12,139 nt of DNA from Gammaproteobacteria bacterium (lineage in GTDB: Bacteria > Pseudomonadota > Gammaproteobacteria > Eutrophobiales > Eutrophobiaceae): assembly GCA_018676275.1 (NCBI GenBank), contig JABHFC010000287.1, positions 1-12,139 on the forward strand, in the 5' to 3' direction. This document shows positions 1 through 6,648 of the stretch, piece after piece (position 1 is the stretch's first letter; every line of letters starts with the position of its first letter). The position numbers and the translations under genes are program-made. The notes below the pieces were generated by a model. The model was not told the origin of the DNA. It was given only the letters and a program-made list of their open reading frames with translations, and ran no database searches.

Positions 1-1053
1 ATCAGTTTCAACCTCACCCGATGTGGAACTCAATTCTCGTCCACGACGCAGTAAAATATAGACTATCGCCAAAAGTGTAATAAATAACACTGACGCGGCC
101 ACGATCATTATGGTCGATCGTATACGCTCTTCTTTACCCATGGTTTGCGCAGCTTGCACCGGCACTTCAATAATCACAGGCTGCTGTACCACTGGTTCAG
201 GCTGCACCGGTTCCATGAATGATTCGGGCATTGTTGTCATGTCTGGCTCTGGCGCTTTATTTAGAATGACATTGATTTGTGCGAAAACATTTTGTAAGTC
301 GGCCGCTTCTAATGCGCGATAATATTCCCCGTCGGTTTTCTGGGATATGGATTGAATTAACTGAAAATCTGCCCCTTCGGTAAAAGCGACACCAAAGACT
401 TTTATCGACTCATCGGCAGCATCGGCGGCCAGATCTTCCTTTAACCATTTACTTTTCTCAAGATCGACATCGGCTTTACCAGTATCAACGATACCATCGG
501 TCATAAAAACAATGGATTTTTGTGCTTCTTCTCTTCCATTATTCTTCAGTTCGTAGATCGCTCTTTCAATGGCCGCGGGACTGTCAGTAAAAAGACCTCT
601 GTAATTTACTTTTTTCAGGCTATCAACAACTGTGCCTCTTGCCTCAACTGAAAGAAAGGTTAACGGCATTGCCAGGCTTACATTCTGATCAAAGATCACA
701 ATAGAGATACGGGTTTGCGTATCGAGGCTACTTATAAATTCGGAAACCGCCTGAGTGGCAAGAAAATCCGGGTCATTCTTTTTCATGCTGCCGGAATTAT
801 CAAGCACCACTACAACATCTTTTGCAAGACCAAAGGAGCTGCCTTCGTCCAGTAGTCTGGCCAATGAGGAGGATTCATCTTCATTCGAATCTACATAATC
901 AAATGCAGTGGAGTCACTGGCTTCCTCGGCTGCTATTACGTCAGGGTTATCGTAAAGCTCGTCGAGATCGACAGACAAGACGATATTAGGAGTTATTGCC
1001 AGCGAAAGTATTATTGCAAGGCCAAACGCAGTGTAGGATTTGAGTGATATCAT
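1..1053 (-). CDS. Exported von Willebrand factor A (vWA) protein with C-terminal membrane anchor, partial
   Basis: The frame starts at the ATG at 1051-1053 and stays open to the left edge, giving 351 residues with the C-terminus missing. Residues 1-27 look like a signal peptide or signal anchor. An acidic linker (about 28-75) leads to a vWA domain (about 78-262). This has a full metal-ion-dependent adhesion site: D85-N-S87-G-S89, T156 and D186 (TDG). A proline-rich stretch (about 268-300, with EP and VPVQ elements) precedes a transmembrane helix (about 313-334) followed by RRGR, so residues after 335 should be cytoplasmic. A conserved MIDAS suggests metal-dependent binding of a protein partner in the periplasm. 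The upstream sulfurtransferase gene is on the same strand 73 bp away, so co-transcription is possible. No convincing Shine-Dalgarno sequence precedes the ATG. The domain assignment is firm; the function is unknown. What the cytoplasmic tail carries cannot be seen here. Confidence 0.88.
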   Translation of the reverse strand, partial: MISLKSYTAFGLAIILSLAITPNIVLSVDLDELYDNPDVIAAEEASDSTAFDYVDSNEDESSSLARLLDEGSSFGLAKDVVVVLDNSGSMKKNDPDFLATQAVSEFISSLDTQTRISIVIFDQNVSLAMPLTFLSVEARGTVVDSLKKVNYRGLFTDSPAAIERAIYELKNNGREEAQKSIVFMTDGIVDTGKADVDLEKSKWLKEDLAADAADESIKVFGVAFTEGADFQLIQSISQKTDGEYYRALEAADLQNVFAQINVILNKAPEPDMTTMPESFMEPVQPEPVVQQPVIIEVPVQAAQTMGKEERIRSTIMIVAASVLFITLLAIVYILLRRGRELSSTSGEVETD

Positions 1054-1076
1054 TTGGTATTTTTTGGTTTATGTTA

Positions 1077-1082
1077 ATTATA
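1077..1082 (-). promoter_or_regulatory. Possible -10 box upstream of the vWA gene
   Basis: Read on the minus strand this is a perfect TATAAT, about 24 bases before the vWA start codon, in the 73-bp gap after the sulfurtransferase gene. No good -35 element sits 16-18 bases upstream, and AT-rich gaps produce such hexamers by chance. It is only a hint that the vWA gene has its own promoter. Confidence 0.22.
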
Positions 1083-1126
1083 AAACGTTCATGTACAACT
1101 CTGCACCCGTCATCTGAATATAATAG

Positions 1127-1972
1127 CTAACTCGAAGCCGCACCAGTGGCAAGCGGACAGTCATCCTGCCTGCACCACTCACTCCAGGAACCTGCATATA
1201 GTTTGGCCGGAGCTAAGCCTGCATGAGCCACTGCCAGAAGGTTATGACATGCTGACACCCCTGAGCCACAGTAAAATACCACTAGTTCCGCAGGAGTATC
1301 AGCATAAATCTGACTAAATTGCTGTTTTAGCTGTTCCGAGTCGAGAAAATACTCGTTTTCACCCAGATTTTCTTTCCAACAATGATTTATAGCACCGGGA
1401 ATATGACCCGCCAGCGGGTCTATTGGTTCTATATCTCCACGATATCTCTCTGCATCACGTGAATCTACCAATAATGGCATATCAGCTACCTCATCCATGA
1501 TGACCAGCCAGTCTCTTATTGGCTCACCTGTAAATATCTCTGCGGAGCCGATCGCCTCGCCTGTAGCCGTTTCCAGTTTTGCGGTTTGCCAGGCCTGCCA
1601 GCCACCATCGAGAACAGCTACAGCTTCGTGCCCCATGTAACGGAGCAACCACCAGAGACGTGCAGCGAAAGCGCCGGAAGACGCGTCATAGACCACCACC
1701 TGTTTATCCTGACTAATACCAAACGAGGAAAATACCTTGCGCAATTTATCTGCACCGGGCAAGGGATGACGCCCATGGTCCGTAAGCATTTCACCAGATA
1801 GATCATTGTGAATATCAGCATAAATGGCACCAACTATATGTTCATCAAGATAGGAACGGTATCCTGAAGACATATCTGCAAGATCATAGCGACAATCAAT
1901 TACTAGCCAGTCTGGTTCTTTTAATTTGGCTGATAATTCCTCTGCGCTGATAATTGTCTGGTACATGGTCAT
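1127..1972 (-). CDS. Two-domain sulfurtransferase (rhodanese; 3-mercaptopyruvate sulfurtransferase type)
   Basis: This 281-residue protein has the tandem rhodanese layout. The N-terminal domain (about 5-130) is structural and has the family motif LDGGWQAW (121-128). The C-terminal domain (about 155-278) is catalytic. The active-site loop is C235-G-S-G-V-S. The CG[ST]GV form is typical of mercaptopyruvate sulfurtransferases (SseA-like), whereas classical thiosulfate sulfurtransferases usually have a CRKGV form. VDSRD (169-173), R177 and the GHIPGA turn (189-194) are also family hallmarks. It should move sulfur from 3-mercaptopyruvate through a cysteine persulfide to an acceptor such as cyanide or a thiol, in the cytoplasm, as no signal peptide is seen. 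The start could be Met1 or Met3; neither has a clear ribosome binding site. It diverges from the lipoprotein gene across 49 bp. Substrate preference is inferred from the loop only. Confidence 0.93.
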   Translation of the reverse strand: MTMYQTIISAEELSAKLKEPDWLVIDCRYDLADMSSGYRSYLDEHIVGAIYADIHNDLSGEMLTDHGRHPLPGADKLRKVFSSFGISQDKQVVVYDASSGAFAARLWWLLRYMGHEAVAVLDGGWQAWQTAKLETATGEAIGSAEIFTGEPIRDWLVIMDEVADMPLLVDSRDAERYRGDIEPIDPLAGHIPGAINHCWKENLGENEYFLDSEQLKQQFSQIYADTPAELVVFYCGSGVSACHNLLAVAHAGLAPAKLYAGSWSEWCRQDDCPLATGAASS

Positions 1973-2021
1973 TTAATTTATTGAAGGTGTATTGATCTAC
2001 ATCTCATGTTAGCGTTTCACT

Positions 2022-3101
2022 ATGCCTAATCAATTTAAAATAGCGTATTTTTTTATTATTCTTGCGCTAGGCACGCTTTTATCTTCATGCTCTACGCTGT
2101 CTTATTATGGGCAGTCGATGTCAGGACATTTACAACTACTTCGCAGCCGAGAGGATGTTCATTCAGTACTACAATCGATTGATACACCTGATGAGCTTAA
2201 ACACAGGCTAAAAAGTATATCCAGAATCAGGGATTTTGCCAGCCATACACTCGGTTTGCCTGATAATAGCAGTTATCGAAGTTACGCCGATATTGGTCGC
2301 AAGTTTGTTGTCTGGAATGTATTTGCGACCCCGGCCCTGTCATTCGAGCCCAAGACTTCCTGTTTTTTGATTGTCGGCTGTCTCAGTTACCGAGGCTACT
2401 TCAAAAAGGATGATGCCGTGAAATACATGGAAAGCCTGAAAGACAATGGCTTTGACATCTATCTGGGTGGTGTAATGGCCTATTCTACTCTGGGCTGGTT
2501 TGACGATCCCATTCTCAACGGCATGTTGGAAAGGAATGATTTTGACCTGGCAAGATTGATATTTCACGAACTGGCTCATCAACAGCTCTATATCAAAGAT
2601 GATACTGAGTTCAATGAAGCATTTGCAGATGCTGTTGCCCTGATTGGACTTGGGTATTGGCTGGAAATAAACAGCACCATCGAGCAAAAGCGAAATTACG
2701 AACATCAGCTGGCACGGGAAAACCAGTTTATCGACCTGGTGTTGTCGTACAGGGATAAGCTCGACTTGCTTTATCGAACGGATATTTCGCTGACCAAGAA
2801 GCATTTACAAAAAGAAGAAATCTATGAAGACCTGCAAAATGCCTATGTGCAACTTCGCTCCAGTTGGGGTGAGCACTCAGAATATGATAGCTGGTTCGCC
2901 CAGGGCGTGAGCAATGCGAAACTTTCCGCAATATCCACCTATCGAAAGCTCGTGCCTTTTTTCCTTCAGGCTTACCGCACGACAGGGGAGAACATGGAAG
3001 CCTTTTATACCCGAATCGAAGCCATCGGACTATGTGAAGCAGAACGTCGGCGTGAGCTACTCCTCTCAATATCCAGCGCTATTTCCTGCAATCCGGAGTG
3101 A
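2022..3101 (+). CDS. Predicted zinc aminopeptidase, lipoprotein (PF10023 / COG4324 type)
   Basis: The protein is 359 residues. It begins with a lipoprotein signal: a hydrophobic stretch (about 7-20) and a lipobox ending in L-S-S-C23. Residue 24 is Ser, which fits retention in the outer membrane by the usual +2 rule. A gluzincin motif, H182-E-L-A-H186, is followed by NEAFAD with E199 as the likely third zinc ligand. Spacing and flanking sequence match the family annotated as predicted aminopeptidase, whose substrate is not established as far as I know. Four cysteines of the mature region (C114, C120, C337, C357) could form disulfides in the periplasm. The start is the only reasonable one for the signal, though its ribosome binding site is weak. 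It is divergent from the sulfurtransferase gene, so any promoter must lie in the 49-bp gap or in that gene's 5' end. No terminator is seen after it. Confidence 0.87.
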   Translation: MPNQFKIAYFFIILALGTLLSSCSTLSYYGQSMSGHLQLLRSREDVHSVLQSIDTPDELKHRLKSISRIRDFASHTLGLPDNSSYRSYADIGRKFVVWNVFATPALSFEPKTSCFLIVGCLSYRGYFKKDDAVKYMESLKDNGFDIYLGGVMAYSTLGWFDDPILNGMLERNDFDLARLIFHELAHQQLYIKDDTEFNEAFADAVALIGLGYWLEINSTIEQKRNYEHQLARENQFIDLVLSYRDKLDLLYRTDISLTKKHLQKEEIYEDLQNAYVQLRSSWGEHSEYDSWFAQGVSNAKLSAISTYRKLVPFFLQAYRTTGENMEAFYTRIEAIGLCEAERRRELLLSISSAISCNPE

Positions 3102-3163
3102 TTATGTGGAATCGGATTGAATTAGTCATCTATCTTCCTGTTTCACAATACAGACTCAAATAA

Positions 3164-3194
3164 TTGTCTCAAAATGCTAAAAAATCAGTATAAT
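3164..3194 (+). promoter_or_regulatory. Candidate sigma-70 promoter for the FHA gene
   Basis: TTGTCT (3164-3169) and a perfect TATAAT (3189-3194) are separated by 19 bases, slightly longer than ideal. Transcription would begin near 3201 and give a leader of about 128 bases before the FHA gene. The -10 match is good; the spacing lowers confidence. Confidence 0.4.
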
Positions 3195-3260
3195 CGTCGC
3201 TCTTGTGGTTATTGACCTTGAGCCGAGATTGGCTTTGAGATTGATAATTTAATAATTGTG

Positions 3261-3278
3261 ATCTGGTTCACGCCAGAT
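3261..3278 (+). repeat. Perfect inverted repeat in the leader of the FHA gene
   Basis: ATCTGG (3261-3266), a six-base loop and CCAGAT (3273-3278) form a perfect 6-bp stem about 50 bases upstream of the FHA start codon. Upstream, a 7-bp direct repeat GAGATTG occurs twice between about 3222 and 3242. No U-tract follows, so it is not a standard terminator. It could be a protein operator or an RNA hairpin in the 5' leader. Confidence 0.4.
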
Positions 3279-3328
3279 GTTATTAACAACTGATATTCTG
3301 CTTAATTCTTAGAGGTATTATCGAAAGC

Positions 3329-4219
3329 ATGCTCAACAAATTTTTTAGCAAACCCCTTGAACTACAGGTAGGTGAACAGTCTCTGAAATTCAGCTCAGTC
3401 GGTGATTTTGATTTTGCAGTATCTGGTCGTATAGCTGTACCGTCGAAAAAAATAACCGACATGGTAAAGTTTACACCTGAGCAACTACAAAAAGAAGCTC
3501 GTACAATCAAGGAGATTGAAAAGAAATTTGTAGCGATACTATCCAAATCCATAGAAGACACTAACAGCATTAATCGCGCTATTCGTGAACTGGACCCGTT
3601 GATTTTTTCTCAGGATCATAGCTGGCGCGACATAATTAGTAGCCTGAATAGTGGTGATGAGGAATTTAATCCCTTCCGCCGGGTAGCGCTTGTGAAATAT
3701 ATGCAGTACCTGTCAGCAAGACAGGAAATCATCAAGGACCTCTATTCTGAAAAGAAGAAGATGTTAAATGAACCTATAGTCAAACCAGGGGGAGAAACCG
3801 AGCAAGGTGAATTCAGAGAAACGTTGATGTTGGAAAACACCATTTTTGAGCCGGTCGCCGATGATAAAAAAGGTCCCAGTGATTTTGATCGGATGCCGAA
3901 AGGTGAAGCCGTCACGGTTACATTGAAACCCGGAGCGGAAATGGTAGTTTTGCTTTCCAAACATAAGTGTAGTGTAGTAGCAAAAGATGGTATTCAGTTC
4001 ATTGACCAAACTGGTAAAAGCTACACACTCGGTAAAGGCCGCAACATCATCGGTCGTGATACTATAAGTACCGTTATTCTGGATCCTTCACTTCGCGATA
4101 TTTCACGTTTGCATCTTGTTATTGAAAATATTGATGATAGCAGTCTGCAATTAACTGACTTATCTTCACATGGAAGTTTTATGCCGATTAAATATCTCGA
4201 ACATCACTCATCATGGTAA
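3329..4219 (+). CDS. FHA-domain protein with uncharacterised N-terminal region
   Basis: The protein is 296 residues with no signal peptide or membrane segment. The C-terminus (about 231-289) is a forkhead-associated domain, a fold that usually binds phosphothreonine peptides. It has the GR pair (G242-R243), the S259-R-L-H262 motif, and an LSSHGS segment (278-283). The usual Asn of the SxNG motif is His281 here, a variant found in some bacterial FHA domains. The N-terminal half is charged and mostly helical (about 48-150), and I do not recognise it. A Thr-containing segment (about 162-176, with ETLML) between the two halves could be a phosphorylation site, but that is speculation. No kinase or phosphatase gene is in the window. 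The gene stands alone, with 227 bp before and 233 bp after it. The ribosome binding site is poor: AGAGG lies about 13 bases from the ATG. Predicted cytoplasmic adaptor; partner unknown. Confidence 0.85.
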   Translation: MLNKFFSKPLELQVGEQSLKFSSVGDFDFAVSGRIAVPSKKITDMVKFTPEQLQKEARTIKEIEKKFVAILSKSIEDTNSINRAIRELDPLIFSQDHSWRDIISSLNSGDEEFNPFRRVALVKYMQYLSARQEIIKDLYSEKKKMLNEPIVKPGGETEQGEFRETLMLENTIFEPVADDKKGPSDFDRMPKGEAVTVTLKPGAEMVVLLSKHKCSVVAKDGIQFIDQTGKSYTLGKGRNIIGRDTISTVILDPSLRDISRLHLVIENIDDSSLQLTDLSSHGSFMPIKYLEHHSSW

Positions 4220-4252
4220 GAGTTGATTTGCAGACATCGCTTACACCAGCCA

Positions 4253-4298
4253 ACTGAATCTTTCAGTAAATTCATGTCGTAAGTTGGCACCGCAACTT
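4253..4298. repeat. Two adjacent perfect small hairpins after the FHA gene
   Basis: ACTGAA/TTCAGT (4253-4267, three-base loop) is followed by AAGTTG/CAACTT (4281-4298, six-base loop). Both stems are perfect 6-bp pairs and begin about 35 bases after the FHA stop codon. Neither has a following T-run, so intrinsic termination is not supported. They could stabilise the 3' end of the transcript or be chance pairs in AT-rich DNA. Confidence 0.35.
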
Positions 4299-4404
4299 CC
4301 AGTTCATAAGTTATTCTACTAATCCATCTTTCATCAGCAATAAGATATTATGCATTGCTGTAATATTTATATACTTTCTAATTATTTCCTGGGAAATCAT
4401 GTGT

Positions 4405-4432
4405 TTGATAAGATAGGTTCAAGTTAGAGAAT
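4405..4432 (+). promoter_or_regulatory. Candidate promoter for the CxxC protein
   Basis: TTGATA (4405-4410) matches the -35 consensus at five of six positions. GAGAAT (4427-4432), 16 bases downstream, is a four-of-six -10. Transcription would start near 4439, only about 14 bases before the ATG. The weak -10 and short leader keep confidence low. Confidence 0.28.
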
Positions 4433-4452
4433 CGCTTTCTTGTCTAAGAAAA

Positions 4453-4752
4453 ATGAATATTAAATTTGTAAAAAAGATTAAAGCAGATGGTACTCCTTGT
4501 GCAAAATGTGCTGATGTCGAAAAGCGTTTGGTCGATAATGGTCAAATGGAAAGTATCGATGAAATTATTATTGCCGATGAACGTGACCCGGAAAGTTTAG
4601 GGATGCAGCTTGCGAGACGGCACCAGGTTGATCTTGCTCCATTTTTCCTGGTGCTCAATGATGATAATACAACGAGTATCTACACTATATATTTCCAGTT
4701 TGTTAAGGAAGTCCTGCAAGGAAGTGCTTTATCCCCGAAAGAGGTCGCCTGA
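4453..4752 (+). CDS. Small CxxC thioredoxin/glutaredoxin-like protein
   Basis: The protein is 99 residues with no signal peptide. A DGTPCAKC segment places the cysteine pair at C16 and C19, at the end of what would be beta-strand 1, as in glutaredoxins and NrdH-like proteins. LAPFFLV (about 56-62) has a proline where the cis-Pro loop before beta-strand 3 should be. Helix and strand order otherwise fits a compact thioredoxin fold. It should carry out dithiol-disulfide exchange in the cytoplasm. It ends 33 bp from the convergent cysB stop. Next to the master regulator of cysteine synthesis, a role as reductant for sulfate or PAPS reduction, or as a thiol sensor, is plausible but only inferred from position. 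The start is the only ATG that preserves the first strand; the ribosome binding site is weak (AAGAA). Confidence 0.75.
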   Translation: MNIKFVKKIKADGTPCAKCADVEKRLVDNGQMESIDEIIIADERDPESLGMQLARRHQVDLAPFFLVLNDDNTTSIYTIYFQFVKEVLQGSALSPKEVA

Positions 4753-4785
4753 CCGCTTACTGACTATGCTCTGCCTTTTGTCCTG

Positions 4786-5760
4786 TTAATGCCTGGGCAA
4801 CTCGATATTTGCAAATAGCTTATCCAGTTCTTCCTGAGATTCCGTTTCCAGTGCTCGCTGTACCAGTTCCCTGGTTAAATGCGGCGCGAACATGTTCATA
4901 AAATCGAACATATAACTACGTAAAAAAGTACCACGACGAAACCCGATTTTAGTAGTGCTTGCATCAAACAAATGACTGGCATCGAGTGAGGTCAGATCCT
5001 GATCCAGCTCGCTGTCATAAGCCATACTGGCAACAATGCCTACACCCAGACCGAGTTTTACATAAGTTTTAATGACATCAGCATCCGCGGCCGTAAATAC
5101 CACTTTCGGCCGCAAACCCTCTGCATTAAATGCCTGATCAAGCTGTGAACGGCCAGTGAAACCGAAAACATAAGTGACAAGAGGGTATTTAGCCAGCATC
5201 TTTAGAGAAAGCTCTCCAGCCTTTGCCAGTGGATGATCGTGGGGGACAATGACACTTCTATTCCACTTATAACAGGGCATCATGATTAGATTTTCAAACA
5301 ACTCCAGTGCTTCTGTTGCAATTGCGAAATCCACATTGCCCTTGGATGCCTCCTCTGAAATTTGAACCGGTGTGCCCTGGTGCATATGCAGCGAAACATC
5401 TGGATACTGTTCAATAAAAGTCTTAATAACACCTGGCAATACATAGCGGGCCTGAGTGTGTGTAGTGGCAATTGACAGGCTGCCTCGCTGTTCATCGCTA
5501 AATTCCAGTGCTACTTGCCGGATGTTTTCAGCCTTATCCAGAATCTCTCCCGCGAAGGCTATTATTTTCTTACCTACCGGTGTGATTTCGGTCAGGTGTT
5601 TACCGCTACGACGAAATATCTGCAAGCCTATTTCATCTTCAAGCATACGGATTTGCTTACTGATACCCGGCTGGGAAGTAAACAAACTCTCCGCTGTAGC
5701 AGTTACATTCAGATTATGTCTGGATACCTCCCAGATGTATTTAAGTTGCTGTAACTTCAT
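4786..5760 (-). CDS. cysB: LysR-family transcriptional regulator CysB
   Basis: At 324 residues this equals the length of E. coli and Klebsiella CysB and aligns from the first residues (MKLQQL) to the last (LPRH here). The winged helix-turn-helix occupies about 1-60, with the SQPGISKQ recognition region at 29-36. The effector domain (about 92-300) keeps the TTHTQARY segment (99-106), including T100 and T102, and the GFTGRS loop with T202. These are the residues known to contact sulfate in the Klebsiella CysB structure. The IGFRR and FLRSYM segments are also CysB hallmarks. In enteric bacteria CysB activates sulfate uptake and cysteine synthesis genes with N-acetylserine (formed from O-acetylserine) as inducer, and represses its own gene. 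Here it is monocistronic, separated from the DUF465 gene by a terminator, and convergent with the CxxC gene. No cys structural genes lie in the window. Confidence 0.97.
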   Translation of the reverse strand: MKLQQLKYIWEVSRHNLNVTATAESLFTSQPGISKQIRMLEDEIGLQIFRRSGKHLTEITPVGKKIIAFAGEILDKAENIRQVALEFSDEQRGSLSIATTHTQARYVLPGVIKTFIEQYPDVSLHMHQGTPVQISEEASKGNVDFAIATEALELFENLIMMPCYKWNRSVIVPHDHPLAKAGELSLKMLAKYPLVTYVFGFTGRSQLDQAFNAEGLRPKVVFTAADADVIKTYVKLGLGVGIVASMAYDSELDQDLTSLDASHLFDASTTKIGFRRGTFLRSYMFDFMNMFAPHLTRELVQRALETESQEELDKLFANIELPRH

Positions 5761-5809
5761 TTTATTTTATGCTTAATAGTGATTAAAATATTTATGATAA
5801 TTACTTTTC

Positions 5810-5837
5810 AGTATAGAAAATTGAGGGAAAAGTACAA
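5810..5837 (-). promoter_or_regulatory. Candidate cysB promoter
   Basis: On the minus strand, TTGTAC (5832-5837) and TATACT (5810-5815, five of six) are separated by 16 bases. Transcription would start near 5803 and give a leader of about 43 bases before the cysB ATG. Position and hexamers are both reasonable for a sigma-70 promoter. Confidence 0.45.
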
Positions 5838-5883
5838 GTTTGTCATGCCCTTCCGGGGTCCCAGGTTCCATATGCATCATCGG

Positions 5884-5928
5884 TTTTTGAATGGCACGTT
5901 ATACCGTCGTGTATTTTTTGAATGGCAC
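5884..5928. repeat. 14-bp direct repeat with 31-bp period upstream of cysB
   Basis: TTTTTGAATGGCAC occurs at 5884-5897 and again at 5915-5928. The 31-bp period is close to three helical turns, so two bound proteins would face the same side of the DNA. The pair lies about 80-125 bp upstream of the proposed cysB start point, between that promoter and the DUF465 terminator. It resembles a regulatory site for cysB. CysB itself or another regulator could be the ligand, but no known consensus is matched. Confidence 0.55.
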
Positions 5929-5936
5929 ATTGTCCA

Positions 5937-5948
5937 TACAGTCCTGTA
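5937..5948. repeat. Short dyad TACAG-TC-CTGTA
   Basis: Two perfect 5-bp arms separated by two bases lie between the direct repeat and the terminator hairpin. It could be an operator half-site pair. It is short enough to occur by chance, and its polarity is opposite to a LexA box. Confidence 0.25.
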
Positions 5949-5950
5949 CA

Positions 5951-5976
5951 TAAAAAAACCCCGGGTATACCGGGGT
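5951..5976 (-). terminator. Intrinsic terminator of the DUF465 gene
   Basis: Read on the minus strand, a perfect 7-bp stem (ACCCCGG paired with CCGGGGT, five-base loop; arms 5970-5976 and 5958-5964) is followed immediately by a run of T residues (5952-5957, with one more in the stem edge). It begins 26 bases beyond the DUF465 stop codon, the right place and orientation to end that transcript before cysB. The opposite strand lacks a T-run directly after the stem. Confidence 0.9.
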
Positions 5977-6002
5977 CTTGATAAAATTAATTTTACTATA
6001 AC

Positions 6003-6227
6003 TTACACGTGTACTCGCCTGTAGCCCTCAATTAAACTGGCAAGGCGATCTTTAACCAACAGTTTCTCTTTTTTTAGTTGCTCCAGGGATATGTCATCAA
6101 TTGCTTCAACACCGGCATTAGCCTGATCAACTCTTTGCTTTAACTGGCTATGCTTGGCATACAAACGTTCGAAATCCTTATTTTCTGATAGAAGTGATTC
6201 TACAATTTCATTGTCATATTCGAACAT
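6003..6227 (-). CDS. DUF465 (YdcH-like) small coiled-coil protein
   Basis: This 74-residue, charged, almost wholly helical protein matches the DUF465 (PF04325) pattern. It has an N-terminal segment ending in FERLYAKHSQLKQRV (about 19-33), a short loop, and a second helix with LKKEKLLVKDRL (about 51-62). The F-x-x-L-x-x-K/E-H-x-x-L signature and the final K-x-x-LKD element are characteristic. Two antiparallel helices are expected. The E. coli relative is YdcH, for which no established function is known to me. Translation start is secure: AAGAGGAG (6233-6240 on the minus strand) sits five bases from the ATG, the best ribosome binding site in the window. A strong terminator follows, so the gene is probably transcribed alone. 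Confidence 0.88.
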   Translation of the reverse strand: MFEYDNEIVESLLSENKDFERLYAKHSQLKQRVDQANAGVEAIDDISLEQLKKEKLLVKDRLASLIEGYRRVHV

Positions 6228-6648
6228 GTTTTCTCCTCTTAGGATTTGTTAGTAGATGCTTGGAAAAACAAAAATACGAAGTCCGTAAGTCTATCTTCGG
6301 ATGGATAAACTCAGGTATATTGAACGACTCAAAACAAGTCACTTTTGTGAAAATATTATTAATCATGCTCCCTCGAACAATAAAGTAGACCAGAATCTAA
6401 TAAACAACAAGGGGTGCTTTAATTAAAATTAATATTTATTATTATTTCCTTAAATATTAATGAGTTGCAGGTTTTCGCTAAGAGTAAAAATGCTAAAGTC
6501 GGGCTATACAACTAGATTTTCTTGAATTTTATTTTGCAGCTGCTTCGACTAAGATATAGAGATTCCGGGCTGATGGTAAAACAACAACAAAAAGCAAAAT
6601 AAACAACACTGACCTCATTAATAATCGAGCCCAATTAAGCCTAATCTA
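6228..6648. other. AT-rich intergenic region without a supported gene
   Basis: These 421 bases separate the divergent DUF465 and metallo-hydrolase genes. The only open frames are short, with no ribosome binding site and no family resemblance. The left part holds the DUF465 ribosome binding site and must hold its promoter; the right part must hold the promoter of the hydrolase gene. I could not find a convincing -35/-10 pair for either. A perfect AT-only inverted repeat lies in the middle. No RNA gene fold or attachment site is evident. Confidence 0.6.
6428..6461. repeat. Perfect 11-bp AT-only inverted repeat
   Basis: ATTAATATTTA (6428-6438) and TAAATATTAAT (6451-6461) are exact reverse complements separated by 12 bases. 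It contains no G or C in the arms and has no T-run suitable for termination. Candidates are a binding site for an AT-preferring regulator, DNA able to extrude, or chance in very AT-rich sequence. Confidence 0.6.

Noticed and set aside
110..322. 70-codon plus-strand open frame rich in Cys, Gly and Ser
   Set aside because: It lies wholly opposite the vWA gene, in the part coding for the proline-rich stalk and membrane helix, and has no family resemblance or ribosome binding site.
2340..3069. Two long minus-strand open frames opposite the lipoprotein gene
   Set aside because: They are antisense to a gene with a clear lipobox and HExxH motif, and their translations show no domain pattern.
4351..4379. 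TTGCTG and TATACT pair upstream of the CxxC gene as a promoter
   Set aside because: The hexamers are only about nine bases apart, far too close for sigma-70.
5937..5948. LexA box
   Set aside because: A LexA site reads CTGT-N8-ACAG; the dyad here has the arms in the opposite order with a two-base spacer.
5779..6024. 81-codon plus-strand open frame between cysB and the DUF465 gene
   Set aside because: It runs through the cysB promoter, the direct repeats and the terminator hairpin, and its translation looks random.
6194..6388. 64-codon plus-strand open frame at the DUF465 5' end
   Set aside because: It overlaps the DUF465 start antisense, has no ribosome binding site, and shows no recognisable motif.
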